Assembly (NCBI RefSeq): GCF_003076755.1
Contig: NZ_QDKM01000001.1
Coordinates: 744,001 to 808,000, forward strand
Length of the DNA: 64,000 nucleotides
From: Pararhodobacter oceanensis
GTDB taxonomy: Bacteria; Pseudomonadota; Alphaproteobacteria; Rhodobacterales; Rhodobacteraceae
Direction of reading: 5' to 3'
The position numbers and the translations under genes were made by a program. The notes below the pieces were generated by a model. It saw nothing but the letters and a program-made list of their open reading frames with translations, did not search any database and was not told where the DNA came from. This document shows, piece after piece, positions 17,443 through 26,347 of the stretch (within the stretch, counting starts at the first letter, position 1; each line of letters begins with the position of its first letter).

Positions 17443-17859
17443 ATGGATTTCCTGTCTGACATTCTGTTAACCACCGCCGCCATCGGTGCCGCCGCCTATT
17501 GCTATATATTGTCCAAACGCCTGAAGGCTCTGGCCTCGCTCGAGGGCGGGATGGGCAGCGCGATTGCGGTGCTCTCGGCGCAGGTCGACGATTTGACGAA
17601 ACTGCTCAACACCGCCAAAAACGCGGCGGGCAACACCGGAAAATCGCTGGAACAACAAAGCGTTCGCGCCGAGGCTGCGGCACAGCGGCTGGAGCTGTTG
17701 GTGGCCTCGATGCATGATCTGCCGCCGGCGGATGAGCCTGTGGCCAGTCGCCCACCCGCGGCCCATCCTGCCGAGGCCGATCCGGCACAGGATGAGACTG
17801 CCAATACCGCGCGCGCGCGGGTGCGACGGCGTCGCCGTGATAGCGGAGTTGCGGGATGA
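17443..17859 (+). CDS. DUF6468-like flagellar-locus membrane protein
   Basis: This 138-residue protein has an N-terminal transmembrane helix (about 5-25, DILLTTAAIGAAAYCYIL), a predicted helical or coiled-coil stretch (KRLKALASLEGGMGSAIAVL to about 80) and a Pro/Ala-rich, basic C-terminus. The pattern and position match the DUF6468 proteins that sit beside fliL in alphaproteobacterial flagellar clusters. The biochemical role is not established. An anchored partner of the stator or basal body is an inference from location. Its stop overlaps the motE start as ATGA. Confidence 0.65.
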   Translation: MDFLSDILLTTAAIGAAAYCYILSKRLKALASLEGGMGSAIAVLSAQVDDLTKLLNTAKNAAGNTGKSLEQQSVRAEAAAQRLELLVASMHDLPPADEPVASRPPAAHPAEADPAQDETANTARARVRRRRRDSGVAG

Positions 17860-18446
17860 GCCGGACCTCGAAGACCGCCACGCGCACTCCGATTCTGATG
17901 ACCCTGGCCGCCTTATTCACCGTGGCGGCGGGGCTGCGTCTGGCAACCGGCCTTAGCGTGGCGCTGGCGCAGGAACCCGCGCCCGCCACCCCCAGTGCCG
18001 CCGTCGACCCCGCGCCGCAGCCGGTCTCGGCAACGGCCGATTTGCCCGCGGATATGCTGATCGATCTGCGCCGCCGCGAGGTCAATCTGGCCGCCCGCGA
18101 ATCGGCGCTGCGCGAGCAGGAAGCCTTGATTGCCGCAGCGCAGCAGCGGCTTGAGGCCCAGCTTCAGGCCCTGCAGACCGCCGAACAGGATCTGGCCGCC
18201 ACTATGGCTTTGGCCGATACCGCCGCCGAGGATGATCTGGGCCGGTTGGTCAGCGTCTTTGAGGCGATGAAGCCCGAGGAATCCGCCGCTGTTTTCGCCG
18301 AAATGGCGCCCGAATTCGCCGCCGGTTTCCTTGGCCGTCTGGCCCCCGAAAGCGCCGCTGCCATCCTTGCCGGTCTTGAGCCGCGACAGGCCTATGGGCT
18401 GAGCGCGATTCTGGCCGGACGAAACGCGTTAATTCCTCGGGATTAA
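17856..18446 (+). CDS. motE: MotE-family periplasmic motility protein
   Basis: This 196-residue protein has an N-terminal membrane helix or signal (about 13-38), a Pro/Ala linker, a long coiled coil (65-115, rich in Ala, Glu, Gln and Arg), and a C-terminal MgtE-N-like helical domain (120-190) with FEAMKPEESAAVFAEM and ILAGLEPRQAYGLSAIL. This is the architecture of MotE, a periplasmic chaperone or activator of stator proteins known from rhizobia and Cereibacter. Position between fliL and motA supports the call. Alternative database labels are MgtE-like or FlbB-like. Confidence 0.75.
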   Translation: MSRTSKTATRTPILMTLAALFTVAAGLRLATGLSVALAQEPAPATPSAAVDPAPQPVSATADLPADMLIDLRRREVNLAARESALREQEALIAAAQQRLEAQLQALQTAEQDLAATMALADTAAEDDLGRLVSVFEAMKPEESAAVFAEMAPEFAAGFLGRLAPESAAAILAGLEPRQAYGLSAILAGRNALIPRD

Positions 18447-18515
18447 CCGGGTTCTGGTGACAGTTTTTTAAGCTAACTGCGCCATGCTACATCAAATTTA
18501 ACTCCGGAGCCCTCT

Positions 18516-19385
18516 ATGATCGGTATAATCGGCATTGTCGTCGTCTTTGTCATGGTGTTTGGCGGCTATCTGGCCGCTGGCGGCAAATTCGGCATCATTC
18601 TCCATGCCCTGCCGTTCGAATTAACGATGATTCTCGGTGCCGCAACCGGCGCCTTCCTGATCGCCAACAGTGGCGCCGGGATCAAACAGACGATGAAACA
18701 CATCGGCAAAGTGTTCAAAGGCGCAACATGGAAACCGGCGGATTACCGCGATCTTCTGTGTCTGTTGTTCGAACTTATCCGGCTGGCGCCGCAGAATCCC
18801 GTCGCCCTTGAGGAACATATCGAGGACCCTGAAAGTTCCGAGATATTCGGACGTTACCCGCGGATCCAGCAGGACCATGAGGCGGTGGAACTGATCTGCG
18901 ACACGCTGCGCTCAATGACGCTCAGCTATGACGATCCGCTGCAGGTTGAAGAGGTGCTCGACAAGCGGATGGAGGCCTCGCTCAACCATGCGCTGCACCC
19001 CAGCCATGCGATGCAAACCGTCGCCGATGGCTTGCCCGCCTTGGGTATTGTCGCCGCGGTTCTGGGGGTCATTAAAACCATGGCCGCAATTGACCAGCCG
19101 CCCGAGGTTCTGGGCGGATTGATTGGCGGCGCCTTGGTGGGCACGTTTTTGGGCGTGTTTCTGGCTTACGGGTTTGTCGGCCCCTTCTCGGTTAAAATGA
19201 AAGCCGTGGTTGAGGATGACAGCCATTTTTACCAATTGATCCGCGAGGTGCTGATTGCGAATCTGCACAATCATCCGGCGAATATGTGCATCGAGGTGGG
19301 CCGCCAGAATGCGCCGCATCACGTGCGCCCGACCTATATCGACCTCGAAGAGGCGATGCGCAGCCTCAAACGCGAGGCCGCCTGA
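18516..19385 (+). CDS. motA: Flagellar stator protein MotA
   Basis: MotA is the inner-membrane stator subunit that forms the ion channel with MotB. The 289-residue protein has the expected four membrane segments (3-23, 35-52, about 170-192 and 200-222), the large cytoplasmic loop, and the conserved TVADGLPALGIVAAVLGV and GTFLGVFLAYGFVGPF motifs. GGAG precedes the ATG at good spacing. The 69-base gap to motE may hold its own promoter. motB is not in the window. The stop overlaps the next start as TGATG. Confidence 0.95.
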   Translation: MIGIIGIVVVFVMVFGGYLAAGGKFGIILHALPFELTMILGAATGAFLIANSGAGIKQTMKHIGKVFKGATWKPADYRDLLCLLFELIRLAPQNPVALEEHIEDPESSEIFGRYPRIQQDHEAVELICDTLRSMTLSYDDPLQVEEVLDKRMEASLNHALHPSHAMQTVADGLPALGIVAAVLGVIKTMAAIDQPPEVLGGLIGGALVGTFLGVFLAYGFVGPFSVKMKAVVEDDSHFYQLIREVLIANLHNHPANMCIEVGRQNAPHHVRPTYIDLEEAMRSLKREAA

Positions 19386-21715
19386 TGCTTCGCCTTACAC
19401 CAGCTATTCTTGCGACGCTCTGCGGCGTCTCTTTTGCCAGTATCGGCCACGCGCAGGGGTTTCCGGTCACCACTGGCGAGCATGACGGTTTCACCCGCGT
19501 GGTGATCCACGCGCCCCCCGGCACCGGATGGGAGCTGGAAGGCGACGCGCGCGAACAGGTGGTGCGGCTCACGCCGGACACCGCGCAACTCGATATTTCT
19601 CGGGTGTTCACCCGCATCGCCCGCACCCGCCTGTCCGAGGTTCAGGCCGAGGCTGGTGCGCTGCGCCTTGATCTTGCCTGCGACTGCGAGCTGCGCTCAT
19701 GGGAGGAACGGCCCGGCTTGATCGTCATCGACATCGCCGATCCTGCCCCCGATGCCAGCTCGCCCGCCGTCGCGCTTTCGCCCAGTGAACTCCCTGCCGT
19801 GGCACTGCCTGCGCCAGAGATCACCGTGCCTGCCCCCGGGTTCTCGGCCAGCGGCATCGGCGAGACCCTCGCCCGCCGCCACATGTCCGAGCGCATCACC
19901 ATCCCGCCCGAAGCTGCCGAGATGCCGGCCACGGCCGCCGCCGCCTTGACCGCCGAATTGGGCAGCTCTCTGGCCGAGGCGCTGGGGCAAGGCCTGCTGG
20001 AAGCGGCGGTCCCGGGCGATACGACGCCGCCGGTGCAACTGCTGGACGCCCCCCATGAGAGCGCCGATCTACCGGCGAATATGCGCGTGACCAATGTCAC
20101 CCAGCGCCGCGATCCCGATGCCGCGCCCGAGCCGCAGATCGCCGATATCTGCCGCGATGCCGATGCGCTGGCGTTTCTCGAGACCCCGATGATCGAGCCT
20201 TTCGGTCAGGTCTATGGCCGCTTGTCGCGCGGTCTTTACGGGGAATTCGACCAACCCGATGCCGAGGTGCGGCGCGGGTTGATCGAACTCTATCTCGCCT
20301 CGGGGTTCGGCGCTGAGGCACGGGCGCTGATCGCCAATCACTCCGATCCGGTCTATGGGCGCGAATTGCTGATCGGTCTCGCCGATGTCTTCGAGCGGCG
20401 CAATTCCAACTCGCGGATGCGGCTGGCGCAATTGACCGGCTGCGAGGGGCCGGCCTCGGTGATGGCCGTGCTTGCCGGTGCCGCGTCGGAGGATTTGCAC
20501 AGCGCCGCACCGGCGATTGCGCTGATTTTCACCGGTTTCACCCCCGCGATGCGGGCGATGATCGGGGTCGATCTTGCCAAACGCCTGATCGAGGCTGATG
20601 CGGTCGACGCCGCCCGCGTGGTCGTCGGCAGCACGCGGCGCTCTGAATGGGTCGATCCGACGGTTTTGGACCTGATCGACGCGCGTCTGGATCAGGCGCG
20701 CGGCTTTTCCGATGTCGCCTTCGCCCGCCTGACCCATGCGCAGTCGCGCGACACCCCCGGCGTGTTGGCGCGGCTGCTTTTGGCGCTGGAAACCGGCAAC
20801 CGCGCCGACGCCGAGCTATTGGCCACCGCCGAGGCCTTGGCCAGCACCGAGCGCGGCAACGCCGAGGGCATTGAAATCATGGCGGTAATTGTGCGCAGCC
20901 ATGCGTTTTCGGGCGCTCATGCGGCGGGCTTTGCGGCGCTGGACCGGATCGCCAGTTGGCGGCCCGAACATAGCGAGACCCGCGCACGGATGGGGCAATT
21001 GGCGGATGTGATGTGGCTTTCGGTGGCGCAAAAGGCCGATGATCTGTCGTTCATGCAATTGGTGCTGGGCCGCGATGGCTGGCGCGACACGGGCGCGCTG
21101 CGGCTGGAAACACGTCAGGCGCTGGCCGCACGGTTTGTGGATCAGGGTCTGGCCAGCACCGCCCTGACATTGGTGCCCGAGGCGCAGGATCACACCTCCG
21201 AGATGCTGCGCGCCCGCGCGCATATCGAGTTGGGCGATCCGCAAGCGGCGCTTGAAATCCTGACCGATCGCGACAGCCCCGAGGCCGCATTGCTGCGCGC
21301 CCGTGCGCTTGAGGCGCTGGGAGAAAACGCCCGCGCTGCCGAGACCTATGAAGCCTTGAGCCGCGTGCCCGAGGCCACTTCGGCGGCGATTTCCGCCTCG
21401 GACTGGCGCCGGCTTGAGCGTTTGACCGCCAGTGATGCGGCGCAGGATGGCCGCTCGCCGCTCGAGGGGATCAGCCGCGCCATCGCGCAGCCGCCCGGGT
21501 ATCTGGATCAGCCGCTGCCTGCGGTCGCCCCCCCCGTCGGCCCGCAGGATGCGCCCCCTGTGCAAACCGCAGCGGATCAGCCCGAGGAGGCGCCCGAGGT
21601 GTTTGATTTCGACAGATTGGGTCTGATCACCCGCAGCGAGACCCTGCTCGGGGAAAGCGCGCGGCTGCGCGATTCGCTGTCGTCATTGCTGCATAGCGCT
21701 TCGGTCAGCGAGTGA
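19385..21715 (+). CDS. Large periplasmic protein of unknown function coupled to motA (possible MotK-like factor)
   Basis: This 776-residue protein begins with a signal peptide (MLRLTPAILATLCGVSF, then GHAQG). Residues 25-125 form a small beta-rich region resembling AMIN-type or secretin-N domains, with FTRVVIHAPPG and CDCELRSW. A Pro/Ala linker follows (130-225). Residues 240-700 are helical and degenerate-TPR-like, and the C-terminus is acidic and Pro-rich. It overlaps motA by one base, implying coupled translation. A periplasmic motility protein, MotK, is reported to work with MotE in Cereibacter. This gene is a candidate for that role by location and export signal only, since I cannot compare sequences. 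No catalytic motif is visible. Confidence 0.7.
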   Translation: MLRLTPAILATLCGVSFASIGHAQGFPVTTGEHDGFTRVVIHAPPGTGWELEGDAREQVVRLTPDTAQLDISRVFTRIARTRLSEVQAEAGALRLDLACDCELRSWEERPGLIVIDIADPAPDASSPAVALSPSELPAVALPAPEITVPAPGFSASGIGETLARRHMSERITIPPEAAEMPATAAAALTAELGSSLAEALGQGLLEAAVPGDTTPPVQLLDAPHESADLPANMRVTNVTQRRDPDAAPEPQIADICRDADALAFLETPMIEPFGQVYGRLSRGLYGEFDQPDAEVRRGLIELYLASGFGAEARALIANHSDPVYGRELLIGLADVFERRNSNSRMRLAQLTGCEGPASVMAVLAGAASEDLHSAAPAIALIFTGFTPAMRAMIGVDLAKRLIEADAVDAARVVVGSTRRSEWVDPTVLDLIDARLDQARGFSDVAFARLTHAQSRDTPGVLARLLLALETGNRADAELLATAEALASTERGNAEGIEIMAVIVRSHAFSGAHAAGFAALDRIASWRPEHSETRARMGQLADVMWLSVAQKADDLSFMQLVLGRDGWRDTGALRLETRQALAARFVDQGLASTALTLVPEAQDHTSEMLRARAHIELGDPQAALEILTDRDSPEAALLRARALEALGENARAAETYEALSRVPEATSAAISASDWRRLERLTASDAAQDGRSPLEGISRAIAQPPGYLDQPLPAVAPPVGPQDAPPVQTAADQPEEAPEVFDFDRLGLITRSETLLGESARLRDSLSSLLHSASVSE

Positions 21716-21769
21716 TCGACGCGCCGCCGCGAAACCCAACTCGCGCGGCGCTGTCACGGCGCCGCAGGG

Positions 21770-22861
21770 TCAGGCGCTGTCGCTACCGGTGAGGGCGGCG
21801 GCAAAATCCGCCGGATCAAAGGGCGAGAGGTCGTCGATCTGCTCACCCACCCCGATCGCATGGATCGGCAGCCCGAAGCGGTCGGCCAGCGCCACCAAAA
21901 CGCCGCCGCGCGCGGTGCCGTCGAGTTTGGTCATCACCAGCCCGCTGACATCCGACATCTGGCGGAACACCTCGACCTGATTGAGCGCGTTCTGCCCCGT
22001 CGTCGCATCCAGCACCAGCAGCGTATTATGCGGCGCGGTCTCGTCCTTCTTGCGCAGCACGCGCACGATTTTCGCCAGTTCCTCCATCAGATCGGCGCGG
22101 TTTTGCAGCCGTCCGGCGGTGTCGATCATCAAGAGATCATGGCCCTCGGCCTGCGCGCGGGTCAGCGCATCATAGGCCAAGGATGCCGGGTCCGAACCCT
22201 CGGGCGCGGTCATCACCGGCACACCGGCGCGCTCGCCCCAGACCTGCAATTGCTCGACCGCGGCGGCGCGGAAGGTGTCGCCCGCGGCGATGATCACCGA
22301 TTTGCCCGCGGCACGAAATTGCGAGGCCAGTTTGCCGATGGTGGTGGTTTTTCCGGCGCCGTTCACGCCGACCACCAGCACCACCTGCGGGCGTTTGGCA
22401 TAGATCGGCAAGGGGCGCGCGACCGGCTCCATAATGCGGGTGATCTCATCGGCGAGGGCGGATTTGATCTCGGCGGTGGTCACCCGCCGTCCGAAGCGCG
22501 TGGCGGCGATATTGGCGGTGACTTTGAGCGCGGTCTCAACGCCCAGATCGGCCTGCACCAAGAGGTCCTCCAGCTCTTCGATCATATCATCGTCCAGCAC
22601 CCTGCGCGGCGCCTCGCGGCGGCCGGTCAGCCGCGACAAAAGCGAGGGTTTGGCGCTGGCGGGTTCCGGCACGTCGACAGAAGGTGTCACCACTGGCGGG
22701 GCACTTGTCGGCGACGCTGGCACCACGGGTGCCTCGGGTGGCGTCTCCACCTCGGCCTCGGCCTCCGGTTCGGCATCGGCGGCGACTAAGGCGTCCAGCC
22801 CCTCATCCAGCTTGGATGACGAGCGGAACATGCGTTCCCTGAGTTTGCCAAGAAAGGACAT
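21770..22861 (-). CDS. ftsY: Signal recognition particle receptor FtsY
   Basis: FtsY is the membrane-associated SRP receptor GTPase for co-translational insertion of inner-membrane proteins. The 363-residue protein has an acidic, Pro/Glu-rich A domain (20-75), an N domain (80-150, with [18 protein letters not shown]), and a G domain with P-loop [13 protein letters not shown] near 170, [16 protein letters not shown] and [10 protein letters not shown]. The length is typical of alphaproteobacteria. It is monocistronic, convergent with the motA-linked gene and divergent from the AlkB gene. Confidence 0.95.
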   Translation of the reverse strand: MSFLGKLRERMFRSSSKLDEGLDALVAADAEPEAEAEVETPPEAPVVPASPTSAPPVVTPSVDVPEPASAKPSLLSRLTGRREAPRRVLDDDMIEELEDLLVQADLGVETALKVTANIAATRFGRRVTTAEIKSALADEITRIMEPVARPLPIYAKRPQVVLVVGVNGAGKTTTIGKLASQFRAAGKSVIIAAGDTFRAAAVEQLQVWGERAGVPVMTAPEGSDPASLAYDALTRAQAEGHDLLMIDTAGRLQNRADLMEELAKIVRVLRKKDETAPHNTLLVLDATTGQNALNQVEVFRQMSDVSGLVMTKLDGTARGGVLVALADRFGLPIHAIGVGEQIDDLSPFDPADFAAALTGSDSA

Positions 22862-22996
22862 GCTCGCCCCCTGTTCAATAGCTGTTAGGTTCCCCTTGCA
22901 GCTAATCCATGTCAGGAGTTTATGGAAGGGGCGACCGGTTCATCAGTGGTCCGCGCTAACGATGTTTACCTTTGCACTGCAGGATGGTCCTGAACA

Positions 22997-24007
22997 ATGC
23001 GCCTTGCCGGTTTCGCCTTTGCTACATTGCTGCCCGCCGTTTTACTTGTGGCGGCGGCGCTTTGGGGCGGTGTCTGGGTCTGGGCGGCGCTGGCGGCGAT
23101 CACGCTATTCTGGTTGCTGATGGACCGGCTGACGCTCTTGGCCCCCGCAGAGGGTGAATTTCCGGCGGGCGACGGGTTGCTGGCGCTTTTGGGCGTGTTG
23201 CAACTGACCCATCTGCCGCTGGCGCTCTGGGCGTTAACCCAGCGGCTACACGGCGTGGAATGGGTCGCCGCGCTGATCGCCTTCGGCCTGTTTTTCGGCC
23301 AGATCGGTAATCCGGCGGCGCATGAGTTGATCCACCGCGCCGATAAACGCCTGATGCGGCTGGGGAAAATCATCTATATCGCGTTTCTCTTCGGCCATCA
23401 CACCTCGGCGCACCGGCTGGTGCACCATGTGCATGTCGGCACCAAGGATGACCCGAATTCGGCGCGCAAAGGGTTGGGGTTCTGGCGGTTTTTGCCGCGC
23501 GCCTGGATCGGCAGTTTTCGCGCAGGCCTCGCCGCAGAGCGGTCGATGGTGGCGCGTTCGGGCGGCAAGCGACGCAATCCTTACCCCCTTTATATTGGCG
23601 GCGCGCTGCTGGCGCTCACACTCGCCGCGCTGGTCTTTGGCCCCTTCGGATTGCTGATCTATCTGATCCTCGCCGCCCATGCGCAATCGCAACTTCTGGT
23701 CTCGGACTATGTGCAGCACTACGGCTTGCGGCGCAAAACCCTGCCCGATGGCCGCATCGAACCCATCGGCACGCAGCACAGTTGGAACGCGGGCGGCTGG
23801 TATTCGGCGGCGATGATGCTCAATGCCCCGCGCCATTCCGACCATCACTCCCACCCCGCGCGCCCCTATCCGCAGTTGCGCCTGCCTGCGGATGCGCCGC
23901 TTCTGCCCGCGCCTTTGCCGGCGATGGCGGTGCTGGCCTTGGTGCCGCCCCTCTGGCGCCGGGTGATGGACCCGCGGGTGGAATCCATCCGTCTCGCGGC
24001 ATCGTGA
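22997..24007 (+). CDS. alkB: AlkB-type membrane di-iron monooxygenase
   Basis: This 336-residue integral membrane protein carries the three histidine boxes of the alkane hydroxylase family: HELIH near 113-117, HRLVHHVHVG near 139-148 and RHSDHHSHP near 279-287. The extra family motif SDYVQHYGLRR lies near 238. Several hydrophobic segments surround the boxes. AlkB enzymes hydroxylate terminal carbons of alkanes or related substrates. The first two boxes differ from the commonest forms (HELGHK and EHxxGHH), so the substrate could differ, and fatty acids or other hydrophobic compounds are possible. No rubredoxin or alcohol dehydrogenase is adjacent. The ribosome binding site is weak. Confidence 0.85.
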   Translation: MRLAGFAFATLLPAVLLVAAALWGGVWVWAALAAITLFWLLMDRLTLLAPAEGEFPAGDGLLALLGVLQLTHLPLALWALTQRLHGVEWVAALIAFGLFFGQIGNPAAHELIHRADKRLMRLGKIIYIAFLFGHHTSAHRLVHHVHVGTKDDPNSARKGLGFWRFLPRAWIGSFRAGLAAERSMVARSGGKRRNPYPLYIGGALLALTLAALVFGPFGLLIYLILAAHAQSQLLVSDYVQHYGLRRKTLPDGRIEPIGTQHSWNAGGWYSAAMMLNAPRHSDHHSHPARPYPQLRLPADAPLLPAPLPAMAVLALVPPLWRRVMDPRVESIRLAAS

Positions 24008-24073
24008 GTGGCGGGTACTGGCCTGCGCGCCCGGCCTCTGCCAGAGTGTGAAAAATTGAAAATGGAGTCGTCG

Positions 24074-24478
24074 ATGCGTGCCCTTTTCCCCGCCGTTCTG
24101 GCCCTGACCCTCGCCCTGCCCGCCACCGCGCAAGAGGCAATGGATGCCGAGGCTTTTGACGCCTATACCCAAGGCCGGACGCTGAGTTTCAGCTTTGAAG
24201 GCACGCCCTACGGTGTCGAACAATATCTGCCCAACCGCCGCGTGCGCTGGACCTTTATCGGCGACGAATGCCAGGACGGGTTCTGGTATGAGCGCAATTC
24301 CAACATCTGTTTTGTCTACGACAACGCCCCCGATAACGAGCAATGCTGGACCTTCACCCGCACCGAAGACGGGTTGCGCGGGGTGTTCCAAGGGCCGGAC
24401 GGACCGACGACCGAACTCTATGAAGTCGAGCAAAGCACCGCGCCGATGGCCTGTATGGGGCCGGGTGTCGGGGTCTGA
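24074..24478 (+). CDS. Small exported protein of unknown function
   Basis: This 134-residue protein has a signal peptide (MRALFPAVLALTLALPATAQ) and an acidic mature part with four or more cysteines (DECQDGFWYERNSNICFVY, EQCWTF, MACMG), suggesting disulfides in the periplasm. WFY-rich strands suggest a small beta fold. I do not recognise a named family, although similar exported proteins are common in Rhodobacteraceae. GGAG lies six bases before the chosen ATG. The alkB stop is 66 bases upstream, so cotranscription is possible. It converges on argE. Confidence 0.7.
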   Translation: MRALFPAVLALTLALPATAQEAMDAEAFDAYTQGRTLSFSFEGTPYGVEQYLPNRRVRWTFIGDECQDGFWYERNSNICFVYDNAPDNEQCWTFTRTEDGLRGVFQGPDGPTTELYEVEQSTAPMACMGPGVGV

Positions 24479-24497
24479 TTTCGGCCCGCCCGCCGTG

Positions 24498-25655
24498 CTA
24501 GGCGGCGCGCGGGATCAACCGGTGCAGCAGTGACAGACATTGCTCCAACTGCGCAAGCGTGACGAATTCATCCGGCTTATGCGCCTGCGCGATCGAGCCG
24601 GGACCGCAGACCACCACATCAACGCCAAGCGTCTGGTAGAGCCCCGCCTCGGTGTTGAAGGCCACCAGATCGGTGTCATTGGCGCCGGTCAATTCCATCA
24701 CCAGATCGCGGATTTCGTTTTGCTGCATCGGCTCCAGTCCGATCACCTCGCCGATCACCTCGGTTTCGATCTGCGCCTCGGGATGGATGCGCCGCATCGC
24801 CGGTAGTAGATCATGCTCGCAAAACGCCGCCAGTTCCGATTTGACGAAATCCGCGTCCGACCAATGCACCGGCCGCATCTCCCAATCCACCCGCGCACGT
24901 CCGGGGATCACATTATGCGCCACCCCGCCGACCAGCGCGCCGGTGTTGATCGTGGTCCACGGTGGATCAAAGCGGCTGTCAGGACGGCAGCGCGCGCGCA
25001 GTTCATCCTTGAGCGCCAGCAGCCGCGTGACATAGCGCACGGCGAATTCCACCGCATTCACGCCCAGATCCGGCCCCGAGCCATGGCCCTCAAGGCCGGT
25101 GAAATAGGTCGAATATTCGCAGCAGCCCTTATGCCCCTCAATGACCCGCATCTCGGTCGGCTCGCCAAGCAGCGCCATGGCGGGCGTCAAACCACGTTCG
25201 CGCAGCATCGCCACCAGCGCGCCGCCGCCCAGACAGCCGACCTCCTCGTCATAGGTAAAGGCGAAATGGATCGGGCGTTTGGGATTGGCGGCGGCGAAAT
25301 GCGGGGCCATCGCCACCGTCGCGGCGATAAAACCCTTCATGTCGCAGGTGCCGCGTCCGTATAGAGCGCCGTCGCGCTCGTCCATCAGGAAGGGATCGCT
25401 GGCCCAAACCTGCTCGGCCGCGGGCACCACATCGGAATGCCCCGAGAGCACCAGCCCGCCGTCGCCCTCGGGCCCGATTGTTGCCCAAAGATTGGCCTTG
25501 GCGCCGGTGGGATCGGTCAGCATTTCCACCCGCGCGCCTGCGGTTTCCAGCCGGTCGGCCAGATAGCCGATCATCGCCAGATTGCTGTCCCATGACACCG
25601 TCGGATAGGAAATCAAATCGCCCAGAATTGCGCGGGTTTCGGAAAGATCAGTCAT
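24498..25655 (-). CDS. argE: M20-family deacetylase, probably acetylornithine deacetylase
   Basis: This 385-residue zinc-dependent M20 amidohydrolase has LSGHSDVVPA (first metal histidine, near 73), GRGTCDMKGF (bridging aspartate), DEEVGCLGG (catalytic and metal glutamates), and a C-terminal metal histidine region in GPGSIAQAHKPDEFV. The dimerisation domain occupies about 180-290. The sequence matches ArgE, which releases ornithine from N-acetylornithine. Many Rhodobacteraceae also use ArgJ, so it may instead serve catabolic N-acyl amino acids. It is divergent from the Lrp-family regulator and could be under its control. Confidence 0.82.
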   Translation of the reverse strand: MTDLSETRAILGDLISYPTVSWDSNLAMIGYLADRLETAGARVEMLTDPTGAKANLWATIGPEGDGGLVLSGHSDVVPAAEQVWASDPFLMDERDGALYGRGTCDMKGFIAATVAMAPHFAAANPKRPIHFAFTYDEEVGCLGGGALVAMLRERGLTPAMALLGEPTEMRVIEGHKGCCEYSTYFTGLEGHGSGPDLGVNAVEFAVRYVTRLLALKDELRARCRPDSRFDPPWTTINTGALVGGVAHNVIPGRARVDWEMRPVHWSDADFVKSELAAFCEHDLLPAMRRIHPEAQIETEVIGEVIGLEPMQQNEIRDLVMELTGANDTDLVAFNTEAGLYQTLGVDVVVCGPGSIAQAHKPDEFVTLAQLEQCLSLLHRLIPRAA

Positions 25656-25744
25656 ATCGGCCTCTTATCACTTGCCGCGCAGGATGGCAGAGGGGGCGCG
25701 AAACGGCTAGAAGGAAAGCGACGCGTCAGGGATCAAGGCAGACG

Positions 25745-26224
25745 ATGCACAGACTGGACGAGAGAGATATCGCGATCCTCAGGGCGCTGGCCGAGGACGG
25801 GCGGATCACCAAAACCGCCCTCGCGGCGCGTGTCGGGTTGACGCCGACGCCGTGTTGGGAGCGGCTGGCGAAACTGGAGAAATCCGGTCTGATCGAGGGC
25901 TATGGCGCGCGGTTCAACCTGCGCAAACTCGGCGCCTCGATGACCGTCTTTGTCGTCGTTGAACTAGCTGACCATACGGCAGCGAGTTTTCGCGCATTCG
26001 AGGCGGCGGTGCAGCGCTATGACGAGGTCACCGGCTGCTGGGCTCTGGGCGGGGGCTATGATTACCTGATGCAGGTGATCACCAAAGATATAGAGAGCTA
26101 TCAGTCACTTATGGATGCGATGCTCGAGGCCAAACTCGGGGTCTCGCGGTATTTCAGCTATATTGTCACCAAGCCGGTGAAATCCCAATCCGCCCCGCCT
26201 TTCGAATTGCTGACCGGCAGTTGA
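25745..26224 (+). CDS. Lrp/AsnC-family transcriptional regulator
   Basis: This 159-residue regulator has an N-terminal helix-turn-helix (LDERDIAILRALAEDGRITK, then LAARVGLTPTPCWERLAKLE, residues 3-48) and a C-terminal RAM/AsnC effector domain (65-150). Lrp-type regulators respond to amino acids and usually act on neighbouring genes. It lies 123 bases before an aldehyde dehydrogenase-aminotransferase pair and is divergent from argE, so either may be its target. An Lrp-type regulator (DoeX) accompanies ectoine-degradation genes of similar composition, but the link is only suggestive. Confidence 0.9.
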   Translation: MHRLDERDIAILRALAEDGRITKTALAARVGLTPTPCWERLAKLEKSGLIEGYGARFNLRKLGASMTVFVVVELADHTAASFRAFEAAVQRYDEVTGCWALGGGYDYLMQVITKDIESYQSLMDAMLEAKLGVSRYFSYIVTKPVKSQSAPPFELLTGS

Positions 26225-26347
26225 AACCTGTGGTCTCGCGCCGTTTTGCCAGAGGAATTCTCTGCAATCGGGCGTGATTTTGGCCCCAACACCGGCCCGA
26301 TTCAGGTCAATTTGTCCGCAAGCCAGGTGACCAGAAAGGGCCGGACA

